A stretch of 64,000 nt of DNA from Acetobacter aceti (GTDB lineage: Bacteria; Pseudomonadota; Alphaproteobacteria; Acetobacterales; Acetobacteraceae), in the NCBI RefSeq assembly GCF_002005445.1, contig NZ_CP014692.1:3361001-3425000 (forward strand). Reading direction: 5' to 3'. The notes beneath the pieces are model-generated. The model had not been told where the DNA came from. It searched no databases and worked only from the letters and a program-made list of their open reading frames with translations. Every line of letters starts with the position of its first letter. The first letter of the stretch is position 1. The position numbers and the translations under genes were made by a program. Below are positions 41,992 through 51,892 of this stretch, piece by piece.

Positions 41992-43701
41992 ATGAAGGTC
42001 GCGCTCTACGCCCGCTATTCGTCCGATAACCAGCGTGACGCCTCGATCGCCGACCAGCTTCGCGTCTGCCGCACCCATGCGGAAAAACAGGGCTGGACCA
42101 TCGTCGAGGAGTATACCGACCACGCCATCTCGGGTGCCTCCCTGATGCGGCCCGGCATCCAGGCGCTGATCGCGGATGCACAGCGCGGGCGCTTTGCGAT
42201 CGTGCTGGCCGAGGCCATGGACCGCCTCTCCCGCGACCAGGAGGACATCGCCGGCGTCTTCAAGCGCATGAACTATGCCGGCGTGCGGATCGTCACCCTC
42301 TCCGAGGGCGAGGTCTCCCACCTCCATGTCGGCCTCAAGGGCACGATGAATGCCCTCTTCCTGAAAGATCTGGCCGAGAAAACCCATCGCGGCCTGCGGG
42401 GGCGTGTGGAACTGGGCAAGTCCGGCGGCGGCAACGCCTACGGCTATGACGTGGTGCGCAGGCTCGACGCCAATGGCGAGCCGATCCGGGGCGACCGGAC
42501 CATCAATCCAGCAGAAGCCGAGGTGGTCCGTCGCATCTTCCGCGACTTCGCGGCAGGTCTGGGACCGCGCGCGATTGCCTTCCGTCTTAATGACGAAGGC
42601 ATTTCAGCCCCAGGCAGCGGCGCCTGGGGCTTCTCGACCATCACCGGCAACCGCGCACGGGGCACCGGTATCCTCAATAATGAGATGTATGTGGGCAAGC
42701 TGGTCTGGAACCGCCAGCGCTTCATCAAGGATCCCGATACCGGCAAACGTCAGGCTCGGATGAACCTGGACTCCGAATGGGTGATCCAGGAGGTGCCAGA
42801 GCTTCGGATTGTAGACCAGGAGTTGTGGGACGCGGTCAAGGCGCGGCAGGCCAGCGTCAGCGCCAGCCGGGACACACGCGACACATCATCACCTGACCAT
42901 TTCCGCGAGAAACGTCGGCCGCGCTATCTGTTTTCCGGCCTGAGCAAATGCGGCTGCTGTGGTGGCGGTTATTCGATGATCTCCGGCACCCTGCTCGGCT
43001 GCTCGACGGCGCGCAACAAGGGCACCTGTGATAACCGGACCAATATGCGTCGCGAGGAGCTGGAGCGGCGCGTGCTCGTTGCCCTGCGTCATCATCTCAT
43101 GGATTCGGAGCTGTTCGCCGAGTTCTGCACGGCCTTCACCACCGAGATGAACCGGCTGCGCATGGAAGCGTCGGCCGACATCGGCGCATCAGAGGCGGAA
43201 CTGAAGCGGGTCGAACGCGACATCCAGCGCCTGATGGACCTCTATCTTTCAGAAGCGATCTCGATCGAAACCGTCAAGGAGCGCGGCTCCAAGCTCGAAG
43301 CCCGCAAGGCGGAACTGACGGGCTTCCTCGCCACCGCCGAGGCGCCGCCTCCCCTGCTCCATCCCCAGATGGCGGAGTTCTACCACCGGCAACTCGCGCG
43401 CCTGCATGACATGCTGCATTCCGAACTGGACGAGAAACGCCAGGAGGCAGCCGAGGTGATCCGCTCGCTGATCGAGGCGATCATCCTGACGCCATCCGAC
43501 AAGGGCCTCCAGATCGATGTCCGGGGCGATCTCGCCGGTATCCTGACGGTGGCGTCAGGCAGCGGACAAAAGAAAACCCCAGGCCGTTTCCGGACTGGGG
43601 CTGGTGATGCGTTCGCATCGCAAGTTCAGATGGTTGCGGGGGTAGGCAACCAACGATACTTGCGATTGGTTGATCACGAGATACCGCGCCTTACAGCATG
43701 A
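41992..43701 (+). CDS. Large serine recombinase (site-specific integrase)
   Basis: 569 aa from ATG 41992. Catalytic N-terminal domain: ALYARYSSDNQRDASIADQL (nucleophile Ser), LAEAMDRLSRDQEDI. Recombinase domain ~165-290; zinc ribbon LFSGLSKCGCCGGGYSMI with CSTARNKGTCDNR; then a coiled-coil and C-terminal part. The last ~20 codons (QVQMVAGVGNQRY) read through sequence that matches the antisense 3' end of tRNA-fMet, so the gene ends in an att site. It probably moved a neighbouring element into a tRNA-fMet gene. Confidence 0.9.
   Translation: MKVALYARYSSDNQRDASIADQLRVCRTHAEKQGWTIVEEYTDHAISGASLMRPGIQALIADAQRGRFAIVLAEAMDRLSRDQEDIAGVFKRMNYAGVRIVTLSEGEVSHLHVGLKGTMNALFLKDLAEKTHRGLRGRVELGKSGGGNAYGYDVVRRLDANGEPIRGDRTINPAEAEVVRRIFRDFAAGLGPRAIAFRLNDEGISAPGSGAWGFSTITGNRARGTGILNNEMYVGKLVWNRQRFIKDPDTGKRQARMNLDSEWVIQEVPELRIVDQELWDAVKARQASVSASRDTRDTSSPDHFREKRRPRYLFSGLSKCGCCGGGYSMISGTLLGCSTARNKGTCDNRTNMRREELERRVLVALRHHLMDSELFAEFCTAFTTEMNRLRMEASADIGASEAELKRVERDIQRLMDLYLSEAISIETVKERGSKLEARKAELTGFLATAEAPPPLLHPQMAEFYHRQLARLHDMLHSELDEKRQEAAEVIRSLIEAIILTPSDKGLQIDVRGDLAGILTVASGSGQKKTPGRFRTGAGDAFASQVQMVAGVGNQRYLRLVDHEIPRLTA
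43631..43646 (+). other. Putative att site: tRNA-fMet 3'-end-like 16-mer
   Basis: TGGTTGCGGGGGTAGG matches TGGTTGCGGGGATAGG at 61718-61733 (3' end of tRNA-fMet, complement) in 15 of 16 positions and in direct orientation. Just beyond it lies an inverted repeat CAACCAA/TTGGTTG (43647-43672). Confidence 0.6.
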
Positions 43702-43964
43702 CCCAACGACCATACCAAGATACGCAGCCACAACCCATTAGAATCTTTATTATAGACCAGCTGCTGCATATATCATCCTGTGTAACGGTCAATATATGAG
43801 GCAATGCATCATACCTAAGGCTACGCTGTTCTCTGAAGCCTCCGATTATTCGTCCGGGCCGATACCGAGCGGCATACCGTACATCACAAGGGGTGAACTT
43901 GGCCCATAGCGCGTTCTTCCGCTCGCGTGAAAATAATGCACAATCAAGCCACGGGGCTAGAGAT

Positions 43965-44633
43965 TCAGAATACGAGACGCTCCATCAACCAGGCATTGAG
44001 ATCGACGATCTCCTCACCAATGATCTCATGCCCCATCGGATAGGCATGCCAGGCAACATCATGCCCTTCGGCACGCAGCCAGTCCCGTGCGAGGCGGGCC
44101 GCTGCCAGCGGCACAACCGTGTCGCCCTCACCGTGTCCCAAAAAGACTGGCGTCGCGCGGTTCGCCTCCGTTGCCTCCTTTCCCGTCTGCCCGGCCAGCG
44201 GCAGATAGCCGGACAGACCGGCGATCCCAGCCAAGGGCAACGGGTAACGCACCCCGGTCATCAGCGACATCGCACAGCCCTGGGAAAACCCACCGATCAC
44301 GATGCGCCGGGACGGGATACCGCGCGCGACTTCCTGATCGATCAGGCTCGCCAGATAGGCCTGGGCGTCACGTAACCCTGCCTCATCTTCCCGTAGAAGC
44401 AGGTCGGTCGCGAGAAGATCATACCACGCCGGCATGCGCTCACCACCACAGGCCGAAACCGGCCGGACGGGCGCGTTGGGAAAAATGAACCGGACCGCGC
44501 CGATGGAGCGCAGGTCGAGCGCCTGGGCAATGGGCGCCAGATCCCGGCCACTCGCACCCAGGCCGTGAATGAGGATGATCGACGCGACGGGATTTTTCCC
44601 GCTTTCGACCTCCAGCGCTTTCAGCGGCTTCAT
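43965..44633 (-). CDS. Carboxylesterase/phospholipase, alpha/beta hydrolase
   Basis: 222 aa from ATG 44633 behind AGGGGAG. Alpha/beta hydrolase_2 family: SIILIHGLGASGRDL (oxyanion HG), nucleophile elbow GGFSQGCAMS, catalytic Asp in FLGHGEGDTVVP and His in PMGHEI. Homologous to small carboxylesterases such as EstB. Divergent from the DsbA-like gene; these look like ordinary chromosomal genes within the island. Confidence 0.9.
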   Translation of the reverse strand: MKPLKALEVESGKNPVASIILIHGLGASGRDLAPIAQALDLRSIGAVRFIFPNAPVRPVSACGGERMPAWYDLLATDLLLREDEAGLRDAQAYLASLIDQEVARGIPSRRIVIGGFSQGCAMSLMTGVRYPLPLAGIAGLSGYLPLAGQTGKEATEANRATPVFLGHGEGDTVVPLAAARLARDWLRAEGHDVAWHAYPMGHEIIGEEIVDLNAWLMERLVF

Positions 44634-44724
44634 TCCCTGCTCCCCTTTCTCATCGACGTTCATGATGCTTGATGAAACTATGGTACGGGTATAATCGTAC
44701 ATTATCAAGCATGCGGAGGCTGTC

Positions 44725-45447
44725 ATGAAACTCGAAATCTGGTCCGACTATGCCTGCCCCTACTGTTATATCGGCAAGCGGTTTCTCGAAGCCGCCCTGG
44801 CCGAATTCGAACATGCCCGCGAAATCGAGATCGTCTTCCGGGCCTTCGAACTCGATCCGACGTCAGGTCCGGCAGTGACCACCACAACACTCGACCGCAT
44901 CATGCGGAAATACGGCAAGAGCCGGAGCGACGCCCAAGCCATGATCGACCACATCACATCCATGGGCGAGAGATGCGGTCTCGACATGCGTTATGCCTCG
45001 GTCCGCTACACCAAGACCTTCGACGCGCACCGGCTGACCAAATTCGCCGAACTGCACGAACGCGGCGCGGACATGACGGAGCGGCTGTTCCGGGCCTATT
45101 TCACCGACAATCTCCCCCTCGCCGACCATGATGTGCTTGTCGGCCTTGCGCAGGACGTCGGTCTTGATAGCGACGCCGTCCGCGCCATGCTGACGGGCAC
45201 CAACTTCGCCGAAGATGTCAGGCGTGATGAAACCCGCGCGTCACAGGCGGGCGTTCATGGCGTGCCCTTCTTTGTCTTCGACGGTGTCTACGCATTTTCC
45301 GGCGCGCAGCCGAAAGCACAATTGCTGGCCGCCCTGCGCCAGTCATGGAACGACGCACGCAAAACGGTGTCCGACAATCCTACCACCGGCATGACCTGCG
45401 ACAGCAAGGGATGCGCTATCCCGCCCTCCGGCACTGGGGCTCTCTGA
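44725..45447 (+). CDS. DsbA-family oxidoreductase, FrnE type
   Basis: 240 aa. Thioredoxin-fold active site DYACPYCYIGKRF at the start without a signal peptide, so cytosolic; cis-Pro in GVHGVPFFVFDG; a C-terminal CDSKGCAIP pair as in stress-linked FrnE proteins. Likely a disulfide isomerase in oxidative defence. Convergent with an ArsR regulator 31 bp away. Confidence 0.88.
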   Translation: MKLEIWSDYACPYCYIGKRFLEAALAEFEHAREIEIVFRAFELDPTSGPAVTTTTLDRIMRKYGKSRSDAQAMIDHITSMGERCGLDMRYASVRYTKTFDAHRLTKFAELHERGADMTERLFRAYFTDNLPLADHDVLVGLAQDVGLDSDAVRAMLTGTNFAEDVRRDETRASQAGVHGVPFFVFDGVYAFSGAQPKAQLLAALRQSWNDARKTVSDNPTTGMTCDSKGCAIPPSGTGAL

Positions 45448-45478
45448 GCAAAAACCGTCCCGCCGCTGTCTGTTCCCG

Positions 45479-45904
45479 TCAGGCAGGCGCGCCTTGGCGG
45501 GAGCGGTCGTATTCGGCGATCGTCTCCTGCGTCAGCGGATCGCTGACAAGCGGGCCGAGGATGGAGTCCAGCAGACCGGGAAAGCGACTGTCCAGATCCT
45601 CGCGCCGCAACTCAAGACGGTATTCCCGACCGATATGGCGCTGCCAGACCACACCGCTATCACGCAAGGCGCGCCAGTGATGGGTCATGGTGGATTTCGG
45701 AATCTGCGGCAGCACATCGCAGCAAGGATGTTCGCCCCCCACGGCGATCGTCCGTACCGCAGCCAGGCGGATGGGATTACCCAATGCCGTTAGCACGGCT
45801 TCGAGCCGGATATCCTCGCGTTTCGGATGGCGTGCGATCATGCGTGGATTGGTACGCGTATCATGGGAGCGGGTCAAGAAAACGCTGCTTCGAGCCCTTT
45901 TCAT
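45479..45904 (-). CDS. ArsR-family winged-helix regulator
   Basis: 141 aa, or ~120 from an internal ATG at 45841. HTH: LTALGNPIRLAAVRTIAVGGEHPCCDVL, KSTMTHHWRALRDSGVVWQRHIGREYRLELR. A CC pair in the recognition region (EHPCCDVL) may bind a metal or sense oxidants. Probably regulates the DsbA-like gene or the efflux lipoprotein gene that starts upstream at 45995. Confidence 0.85.
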   Translation of the reverse strand: MKRARSSVFLTRSHDTRTNPRMIARHPKREDIRLEAVLTALGNPIRLAAVRTIAVGGEHPCCDVLPQIPKSTMTHHWRALRDSGVVWQRHIGREYRLELRREDLDSRFPGLLDSILGPLVSDPLTQETIAEYDRSRQGAPA

Positions 45905-45994
45905 AAACCCGTTTCTCGATAAGGCTGGTCTTTAATTCGTATGTACGTCTATGTTCGTATCAATGAGACTCGTTCATGACGACCGGAGGCCGCC

Positions 45995-46178
45995 TTGCCA
46001 CCCAATTTCCTACTCCCTACCCACAGACCAAAGCGGGCCGCCGCCGCATCACGCGCGGCCTGGCTGATTCTCGTTGCCCTGGTGCCGGGTCTCACAGGCT
46101 GCACAGTCGGCCCGACCTACAAGGCTCCCCTGCCACCAGACACCGCAACATTCGGCGAAACCCGATCGGAAACAGCTA
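45995..46178 (+). pseudogene. RND efflux outer-membrane lipoprotein (OprM/NodT), 5' fragment
   Basis: The first ~60 residues of an efflux outer-membrane factor: signal peptide AAWLILVALVPGLTGC with lipobox LTGC, then TVGPTYKAPLPPDTATF, the standard start of mature OprM/NodT proteins. The frame is cut at ~46175 where the nuclease gene begins. Full proteins are ~470 aa, so the foreign gene has replaced or split it; the 3' part is not in this window. Confidence 0.8.
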
Positions 46179-46179
46179 G

Positions 46180-49100
46180 ATGCCGATTTCTGCCGTCCTA
46201 TGGACCATGTTTGAATTCGATGTACCATCCCGCCTGCTAAGAGATATCCGGCGCTTTGATCGTGACGACTTACTCGTTAAGCTTGCCGGGTTCTCGCTTG
46301 ATCCAGCATTTCAAGACAATCATCTACGGGTCTTCACGCTAGTCCAGCTTACGATCGCTCGTGCGGCAGGTCAGAAGCGAGCTACCGTGAAAGATCTGAC
46401 AGCAATGCTCAACATGTTGCTTGACCATGACAGTGGCCGCAAAGAGGATCCTTCAGAGGACGTATTTGCTGGAACAGTGACACATCCGGATCTAGGCGAC
46501 TTACGGATTTTTTTCGGAAATTTCCCTGGCAGCGATTTTCATCTACAACGTATGCTCGACGCTTTTGTACAGAGTCATATTGCTACCAGAATTAATCTTT
46601 CCCCATGCTTAGCTCTATTACGGCTGAGTGAGGCGATTGCTGCTCGCTGCGGAACTGAACCAATTACCTTCAAAAGTGGCGAAATTTACCGCGAAAACTG
46701 GCTATCCGGATTGCCCGCACTAGTTGCGCTAGGTCGACAATCCTGTTTCAACAATACAGACCTCGTAGATCTTGCCATAGACCCCGCATCTCTGGAGCGG
46801 TTTATTCTCACAGAGCCCGAGGCATTGCTCGATCTTCGCTGCGGTGAAAATGAGATGATGGCACATCCACTCGTGCAAACGACGTTCGGACTTTGTCTCC
46901 CAGTACCATCCTTAGTTTCCCCTGCGATCCGCTTATTCCTTACACAAGAGATGCAGTATAATTACGAAATTGCGCGTGAGATCAAAGAGCATCTATACAC
47001 TGCACTTTGGGGGCGTTGGCTTGTTTATGACTTTCCAAGCCGCAGTCATATACCGATTGATAATGAAATTATCATGTTAGATGCGCCATCTTTTAAGTTT
47101 TTTGGCGATTATGCTCACAGTATATTACGTTTTGACGAAGATAAGGCTGCGCACTTAATTTGGCTTGGACCAGACTGGTCGGATCCTCCCACTTACGCAC
47201 TCCACAAAACTTTTAATGAACCTCCTAATTTTACCTTAAATTTTAATCGTTATATTGAGAAATGTATTGACCAGATAAAGACGCAATTCAATCGTGGGCT
47301 AACAATTGTTGTTTACGATTCCCCGGGCTGGAATGTCGATTTCTCCGTCAACATTCAGCGTAGGGACGACTGGTACATCGTGGGGATACCATCACACGCA
47401 CTCGCCTTGCTTCTATCCGACGCACCCACTAAATCCACTTTCTGGACGCTTGCCGTGCTTTGAATTAGAGCTTTTCCCAGTACCAGACCTCATCGTCGAT
47501 GCACCGCAACAGTTCGAACGACACTCGATTGAGGACTTACCCGCTGTCCTCCTTGTCATTCCGCCAAAATTCATGAAGGAAATGGCAACCCCGGACAATA
47601 AAGGGGAGGCGAATTTAGTCGATGAGATTGCTTTAAGCGCAATCAGCGCCAGCGGTGTCGAGGTAAGCGAAGCTGATCGCCGTGCTTGGGTCGACGCCGT
47701 TACCGCCGATCCAGCACTCAAAATGATGCACGTGACTTTGTCAGCCGACAAGGGCGTTGCTGTCGATCTTGTTGCCCAGCTTCCGAGCTTTCGACCGCTT
47801 TCAAAAGTCGATCTCACCGATACAGGCTTCAATGCGCGCGCGTTGGTCTCGCAAGATCAGATACACGAACAGTTTGTAATTACCGATCCCAACACAATTA
47901 AGACCCTTTTGTCCAAGATTGTGGACGCACGTTGGCAGCGCTGTCGCGCATTACTTTCCACTCTTGATCGTTCCCAAGTAATTATACTCGCTTATCGTCA
48001 GATCGAAGCTCTGCTGCACGAACGAGCAGAGGATGCTCGAGGCGCTCTTGCGAGGACGCGTTTCTATATTGCCTCGCAGGATTCGGGCTGGCTGCTCGGT
48101 AGAATTAGCAATAGAGACGCGGCGTACCGTTGTTATCGTACTATTGCAGAAATGGCGGTGTGTGAATGTCCATTCGTTGGGGGGCGCATTCCCGGTCTTA
48201 CTGATATTGATGAGATATCCGCCGAGATATTTCATCTGGTCTCCAGCGCCGAGTATAGCGACGCTGTCAAGTATAAGCTAGTCCCGGGTCAACTTGAGTT
48301 TTTGCCAGATGGTTCGCTCGACACCGGCGATGACGGAGCACAGATTGCAATGCCGGCATATCTGCGGGCTTCGCTTCAGGAAATCGTCGATGTAGACGTC
48401 GAGAGCTATCCGGAGCATTTCATTGCTGAGTTTGATAGCGATAGCGAGGATATTTTTTTTGGTGCTTATGAAAACGAATTTGGTATTTCGGTATTCGATG
48501 CGGTGCAGATTTCTCTTGCGCTTCAGTCTATTTGCGTTGAACGCCGAGCACATGTTATCGATTTGCGACGAAGCGAGGTTCTTGCTTCAGCTGCCTTTAT
48601 AGAGGCGTCAATAGATGACGATCAACTTGATCTCTTTCTTCAAGCATTTGGCCTCGCTACGCGGCCCGCTTGGGACGTCCCGCCCAAAAGCTTCAATGGT
48701 GCTGATATATGGCCTTGGTTGTTTGAGCGCCGCTTGTCGCTAATGGTCCGCCCAGTGCTTATAGTTGATACAAGTGATGATCCCTTACTGATTTATGGGG
48801 TCCGGCATCTCGAGTTTTCGGGCCAATACTCTGCTCATTTGCTTGAGGACGCGATATGGTCGCGTGAGCTTTTACGTTCAGAAATTGCAAAATCCTTCTA
48901 TGATACTATCGTCGCAAAACGAGGCGATGACTTTGAAGCGGAGATCGTAAATCTTGCTCGTGCTGCTGGCTGGCACGTTATTCCAAAGCTCCAAATGAGG
49001 CGCCTTGGTGCACCGAAAGGCCTAGGGGAAATTGATGCTCTTGCAGTGCATCATGCAACAGGTATCTGGATGGTGATCGAATGTAAGTGGTGCGGGCAAG

Positions 49101-49381
49101 CACGAACTGCACGCGAAGTAATGAACTGGATGCAGGGATTTCATGGTAAAGGCGGGGACAAACTCGACCATCATTTACAGCGTGTGACGTGGATAAAAAA
49201 TAATCTTGAGAAATCCGCCAAACAATTAAGCCTTGCATTGCCAACACGAGTAATAGGTCAGATCGTTTCAACGCAGCCGGTGCCCCTAGCCTTTGCACAG
49301 ACTGTGCCGGCGGATGTCGGCACATTGACAAAACGCCAGTTCGTCGAGGCCCTCTGTATTTTATCTGGAACTGTAAGGTAA
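46180..49381 (+). CDS. ~1,066-aa nuclease-domain protein, split by CTT-TGA frameshift
   Basis: Frame one runs 46180-47463 (427 aa, ends TLAVL then TGA); frame two continues as ELELFPVPDLIVDAP from 47462 to 49381 (639 aa). A +1 shift at CTT-TGA joins them seamlessly. The first ~950 residues have no domain I know. Residues ~935-1010 form a PD-(D/E)xK nuclease: DDFEAEIVNLARAAGW, GLGEIDALAV, GIWMVIECKW. AT-richer than its neighbours and inserted in an efflux gene, so a probable defence or mobile gene. Either programmed frameshifting, a mutation or a sequence error explains the split. Confidence 0.6.
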
Positions 49382-49474
49382 TACACGGTTTCCGATCCAA
49401 ACCCAATAAGATACGAATCAGTAAAAAGTTGGAGATCGTCCATATTATCGATCCGACCAATCAGGCTGAATGAA

Positions 49475-49500
49475 ATGCTTGTAGGCTACGTCCGGTCTCG
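49475..49500 (+). pseudogene. Serine resolvase N-terminal scrap
   Basis: ATG 49475 reads MLVGYVRS, the beginning of Tn3-type resolvases, then loses similarity. Only about eight residues remain, so this is a minimal scar of a mobile element. Confidence 0.35.
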
Positions 49501-49548
49501 AGAAGCCTGGAAGCCTGATCGAATGACGGGAAGGAGGGCGGTAGCTAT

Positions 49549-50010
49549 CTACCGCCCTCGAAATGGGTGCCGCAGCAGACGCCGGTATCCTCCGTCAGCC
49601 AGCCCCCGCGCAAAACGCACCAGCCGCTTCATGCGGAAATGCAAGTCGTGCGAGAGCCAGTCCGTCGCAGAGACCTTATGATCGAACAGAACACCAGCAA
49701 TCTCGCGCTGCGAAACCCCGCTGTCCAGACCGTCAAGCGTACGGAGCGCCAGGATCAGCCTGCTGATGCGATCGGATGACATCCAGTGCGCCCGCGCCAG
49801 ATGACTGTGCCAGCAGCGGTGGACGCCCTCGGGGTCGGCCGCCGGGTCGCGGTGGAGGACGATCCGGGCCACCTCGCGCCAGTCGGCGCCATCGGCCTCG
49901 GCGTCCAGCAGGCGGAGATAGGTGATAAGGTGCTGTTCGTCATAGCCGGTGAGACAGGACGCTTCCGGGGCACGGTCGGCGACGGACGGGTCGAGCGGGG
50001 GCTTCTGCAT
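49549..50010 (-). CDS. DUF2285-domain protein
   Basis: 153 aa. The C-terminal ~80 residues (RISRLILALRTLDGLDSGVSQREIAGVLFDHKV and SHDLHFRMKRLVRFARGLADGGYRRLL) match DUF2285, a domain of plasmids and ICEs thought to bind DNA. The N-terminal half holds LITYLRLLDAEADGADWREVARIVLHRDP. It follows an XRE regulator by 11 bp on the same strand. Confidence 0.82.
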   Translation of the reverse strand: MQKPPLDPSVADRAPEASCLTGYDEQHLITYLRLLDAEADGADWREVARIVLHRDPAADPEGVHRCWHSHLARAHWMSSDRISRLILALRTLDGLDSGVSQREIAGVLFDHKVSATDWLSHDLHFRMKRLVRFARGLADGGYRRLLRHPFRGR

Positions 50011-50021
50011 GATGGAGCCGA

Positions 50022-50306
50022 TCAGGTCGGAGAACGAACGCGACGCACCCTAGCCTGCCGCGTTTCGGTGCCGGAAGTCTCGTTAAGAAACATGACGCCG
50101 CGCCCCTGTCCGGACTTGATGAACAGGATGCCCGCCGCTTCCAGCGCGCGGCGAACCTGGTCGGTCGTGCCCTCATGAACGCCAAGACCGCGTTCGGATT
50201 CAAGGCGCTTGAGCGCGGTCAATGCTACGAGGGCCTTTTCAGCAAGCATCTCCTGTGTCCAGTTCAGAAGTGCCCGTGCCGCCCTTACCTGTCGGCCAGT
50301 GATCAT
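50022..50306 (-). CDS. XRE-type helix-turn-helix regulator
   Basis: 94 aa. Short HTH_3: ITGRQVRAARALLNWTQEMLAEKALVALTALKRLE, then TTDQVRRALEAAGILFI, typical of small plasmid/ICE regulators. The Arg-rich tail is unusual and may be a shifted end. Forms a pair with the DUF2285 gene. Confidence 0.82.
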   Translation of the reverse strand: MITGRQVRAARALLNWTQEMLAEKALVALTALKRLESERGLGVHEGTTDQVRRALEAAGILFIKSGQGRGVMFLNETSGTETRQARVRRVRSPT

Positions 50307-50462
50307 CCACGATCACATCCGACACGCGAGGCCGACACACCAGGAATACGACTATAATAGTCGCATTACGCGTATTCAACATCGTTCTTTCAAAGGGATG
50401 CCGGAAGAGATTCGACGTCTGGTTCCCGATGGTATTGGCGATCACACAAAAAGACCCCCGCG

Positions 50463-50615
50463 CTATGCGGGGGCCGTCTCGTCGTGGCGCTCTGCCGCGC
50501 ATCGGGCAAGCGCCTCTTTGAGTTCGCGCTCGATCTGCCGGCGCTCGCGACGGCTGAGGTGAAAGCTGGTCAGTTCGGCGCGCAGCATCTGGATCTGGTC
50601 GTATAGCGTGGTCAT
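50463..50615 (-). CDS. Small charged helical protein (50 aa)
   Basis: ATG 50615 preceded by GGAG. The peptide starts MTTLYDQIQMLRAELTS and continues SRRERRQIERELKEALARC: one long basic/acidic helix. Similar mini-genes accompany DUF932/XRE genes on alphaproteobacterial plasmids by my recollection. Function unknown. Confidence 0.5.
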   Translation of the reverse strand: MTTLYDQIQMLRAELTSFHLSRRERRQIERELKEALARCAAERHDETAPA

Positions 50616-50960
50616 CGTCCTGCTCCTTTCGTTTCTCGAAGACAGGACGGACGGCTCATGCCGGGGCGGACCGGGTCAGGGATCGCCGTAGGCGACCGGC
50701 TCGCCGGCGCGTGGGGGGAGCCGATTTTGTCTGGCGCGCCCGGCACGGGTGCGCCGGGCAAAATTGGGGGGACCACGCGTCCTTGACGCGGTTCGCCCTC
50801 GCGCATGGTACAATGGGAAGACTGAGGGAAAGCCTCATGTTCCTCCTGCGTCTCACCTCGGGCGACCAGCGCTGCCGCCCGCGCCCCGAAAGAGCCCGTG
50901 GGAAAAGAAGCCCCGGAAGGCCCCGCCCGGAGAGACCGGGCGGGGTTGGTGGTGGGAAGC

Positions 50961-51483
50961 TTACTCCCCGTTCCGGCTGCGGGGCCGGGTCCAGATGAGG
51001 GTGTAGCCTTCCCCTTCCTCGTCGGTGAACAGGTTGGCGACCGTCTTCGGTTTCCAGCGTTTTCACCAGTTCGGCCCGGTGCGACAGCAGGCCGTGCTGC
51101 AGGTTGATCGCCGCCAGTGGGGCCGGGAGATTGCGCAGGTACGACGATGGTGCCCCCACCTGGCTGCACATCTGGCCGAACGACCAATGGGTGGGCGCGA
51201 TCGGGTCATTCTGCCCCGGCACGGTGAGCGTCAGGCGCTCGGCATTGTCGCGCGAAGCCTCCACGCGAATGGCGCGGCTTTCCACCGTGCGGGCGGTGGC
51301 GCGCTCGGCACGGGCAAGTGTGGCAGCGTGCAGATCGGACAGCGAGAGATACCGCTCGTCATCGGGGCGCGAGAACCATTCGGACGATACGCGGGCGCTG
51401 CATTCGCCGCGCGATGGATCGATCCGGAAGCCGCCGGGCGCGGCACCATGGGACGCAGGGAGCAGGATGGTGGTCGTGGTCAT
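50961..51483 (-). pseudogene. DUF932 gene fused to DUF736 3' end (deletion joint)
   Basis: ATG 51483 (AGGAGAG upstream) reads a DUF932 N-terminal half (GGFRIDPSRGECSARVSSEWFSRPDDERYLSLSDL, to AELVKTLETEDG). At ~51040 similarity jumps to another frame, ANLFTDEEGEGYTLIWTRPRSRNGE, which is the C-terminus of DUF736. The two genes are usually neighbours on plasmids, so a deletion has fused them out of frame. The DUF932 frame itself runs on to 50656 as nonsense. Confidence 0.7.
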
Positions 51484-51892
51484 GGGAAACTCTCCTCTTA
51501 TGCCGGTTATTCGGCACAAAAGGCGAAGCCAACCTCTCCCTCTGATCACCACTTCCCGCGCGGGATCCTATCCAACCGCAGAAACACCCAGCCCCTCATC
51601 CCGGAACACGACGTTCCCGTTACCTACCGAAAATCACGACTGCAATGGGGGGGCAAACGGACTGTCCGGTTTCGGATGGAAACTTGAAAAACCGGACATT
51701 CAAGACCGCGAAATAATCGCAACTACAATTCCCACTCAATCGTATAAGGAAAACCGTTTTTAAATGAAATCAACACTTTACCAGACAGCGTTGGCTTCAA
51801 TACCATGTTAAATTTTCTGGTTACGTTGGCAATCCGTGAGGCGGGCCACACCGACAACAATTCATTCCACAGCGTCTCACTTCAGTGCATTC
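51484..51892. other. Intergenic, no gene seen
   Basis: About 410 bp between the DUF932 relic and the end of the restriction-modification gene. Composition falls from GC-rich to AT-rich near 51700, a probable seam. No structure recognised. Confidence 0.4.
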
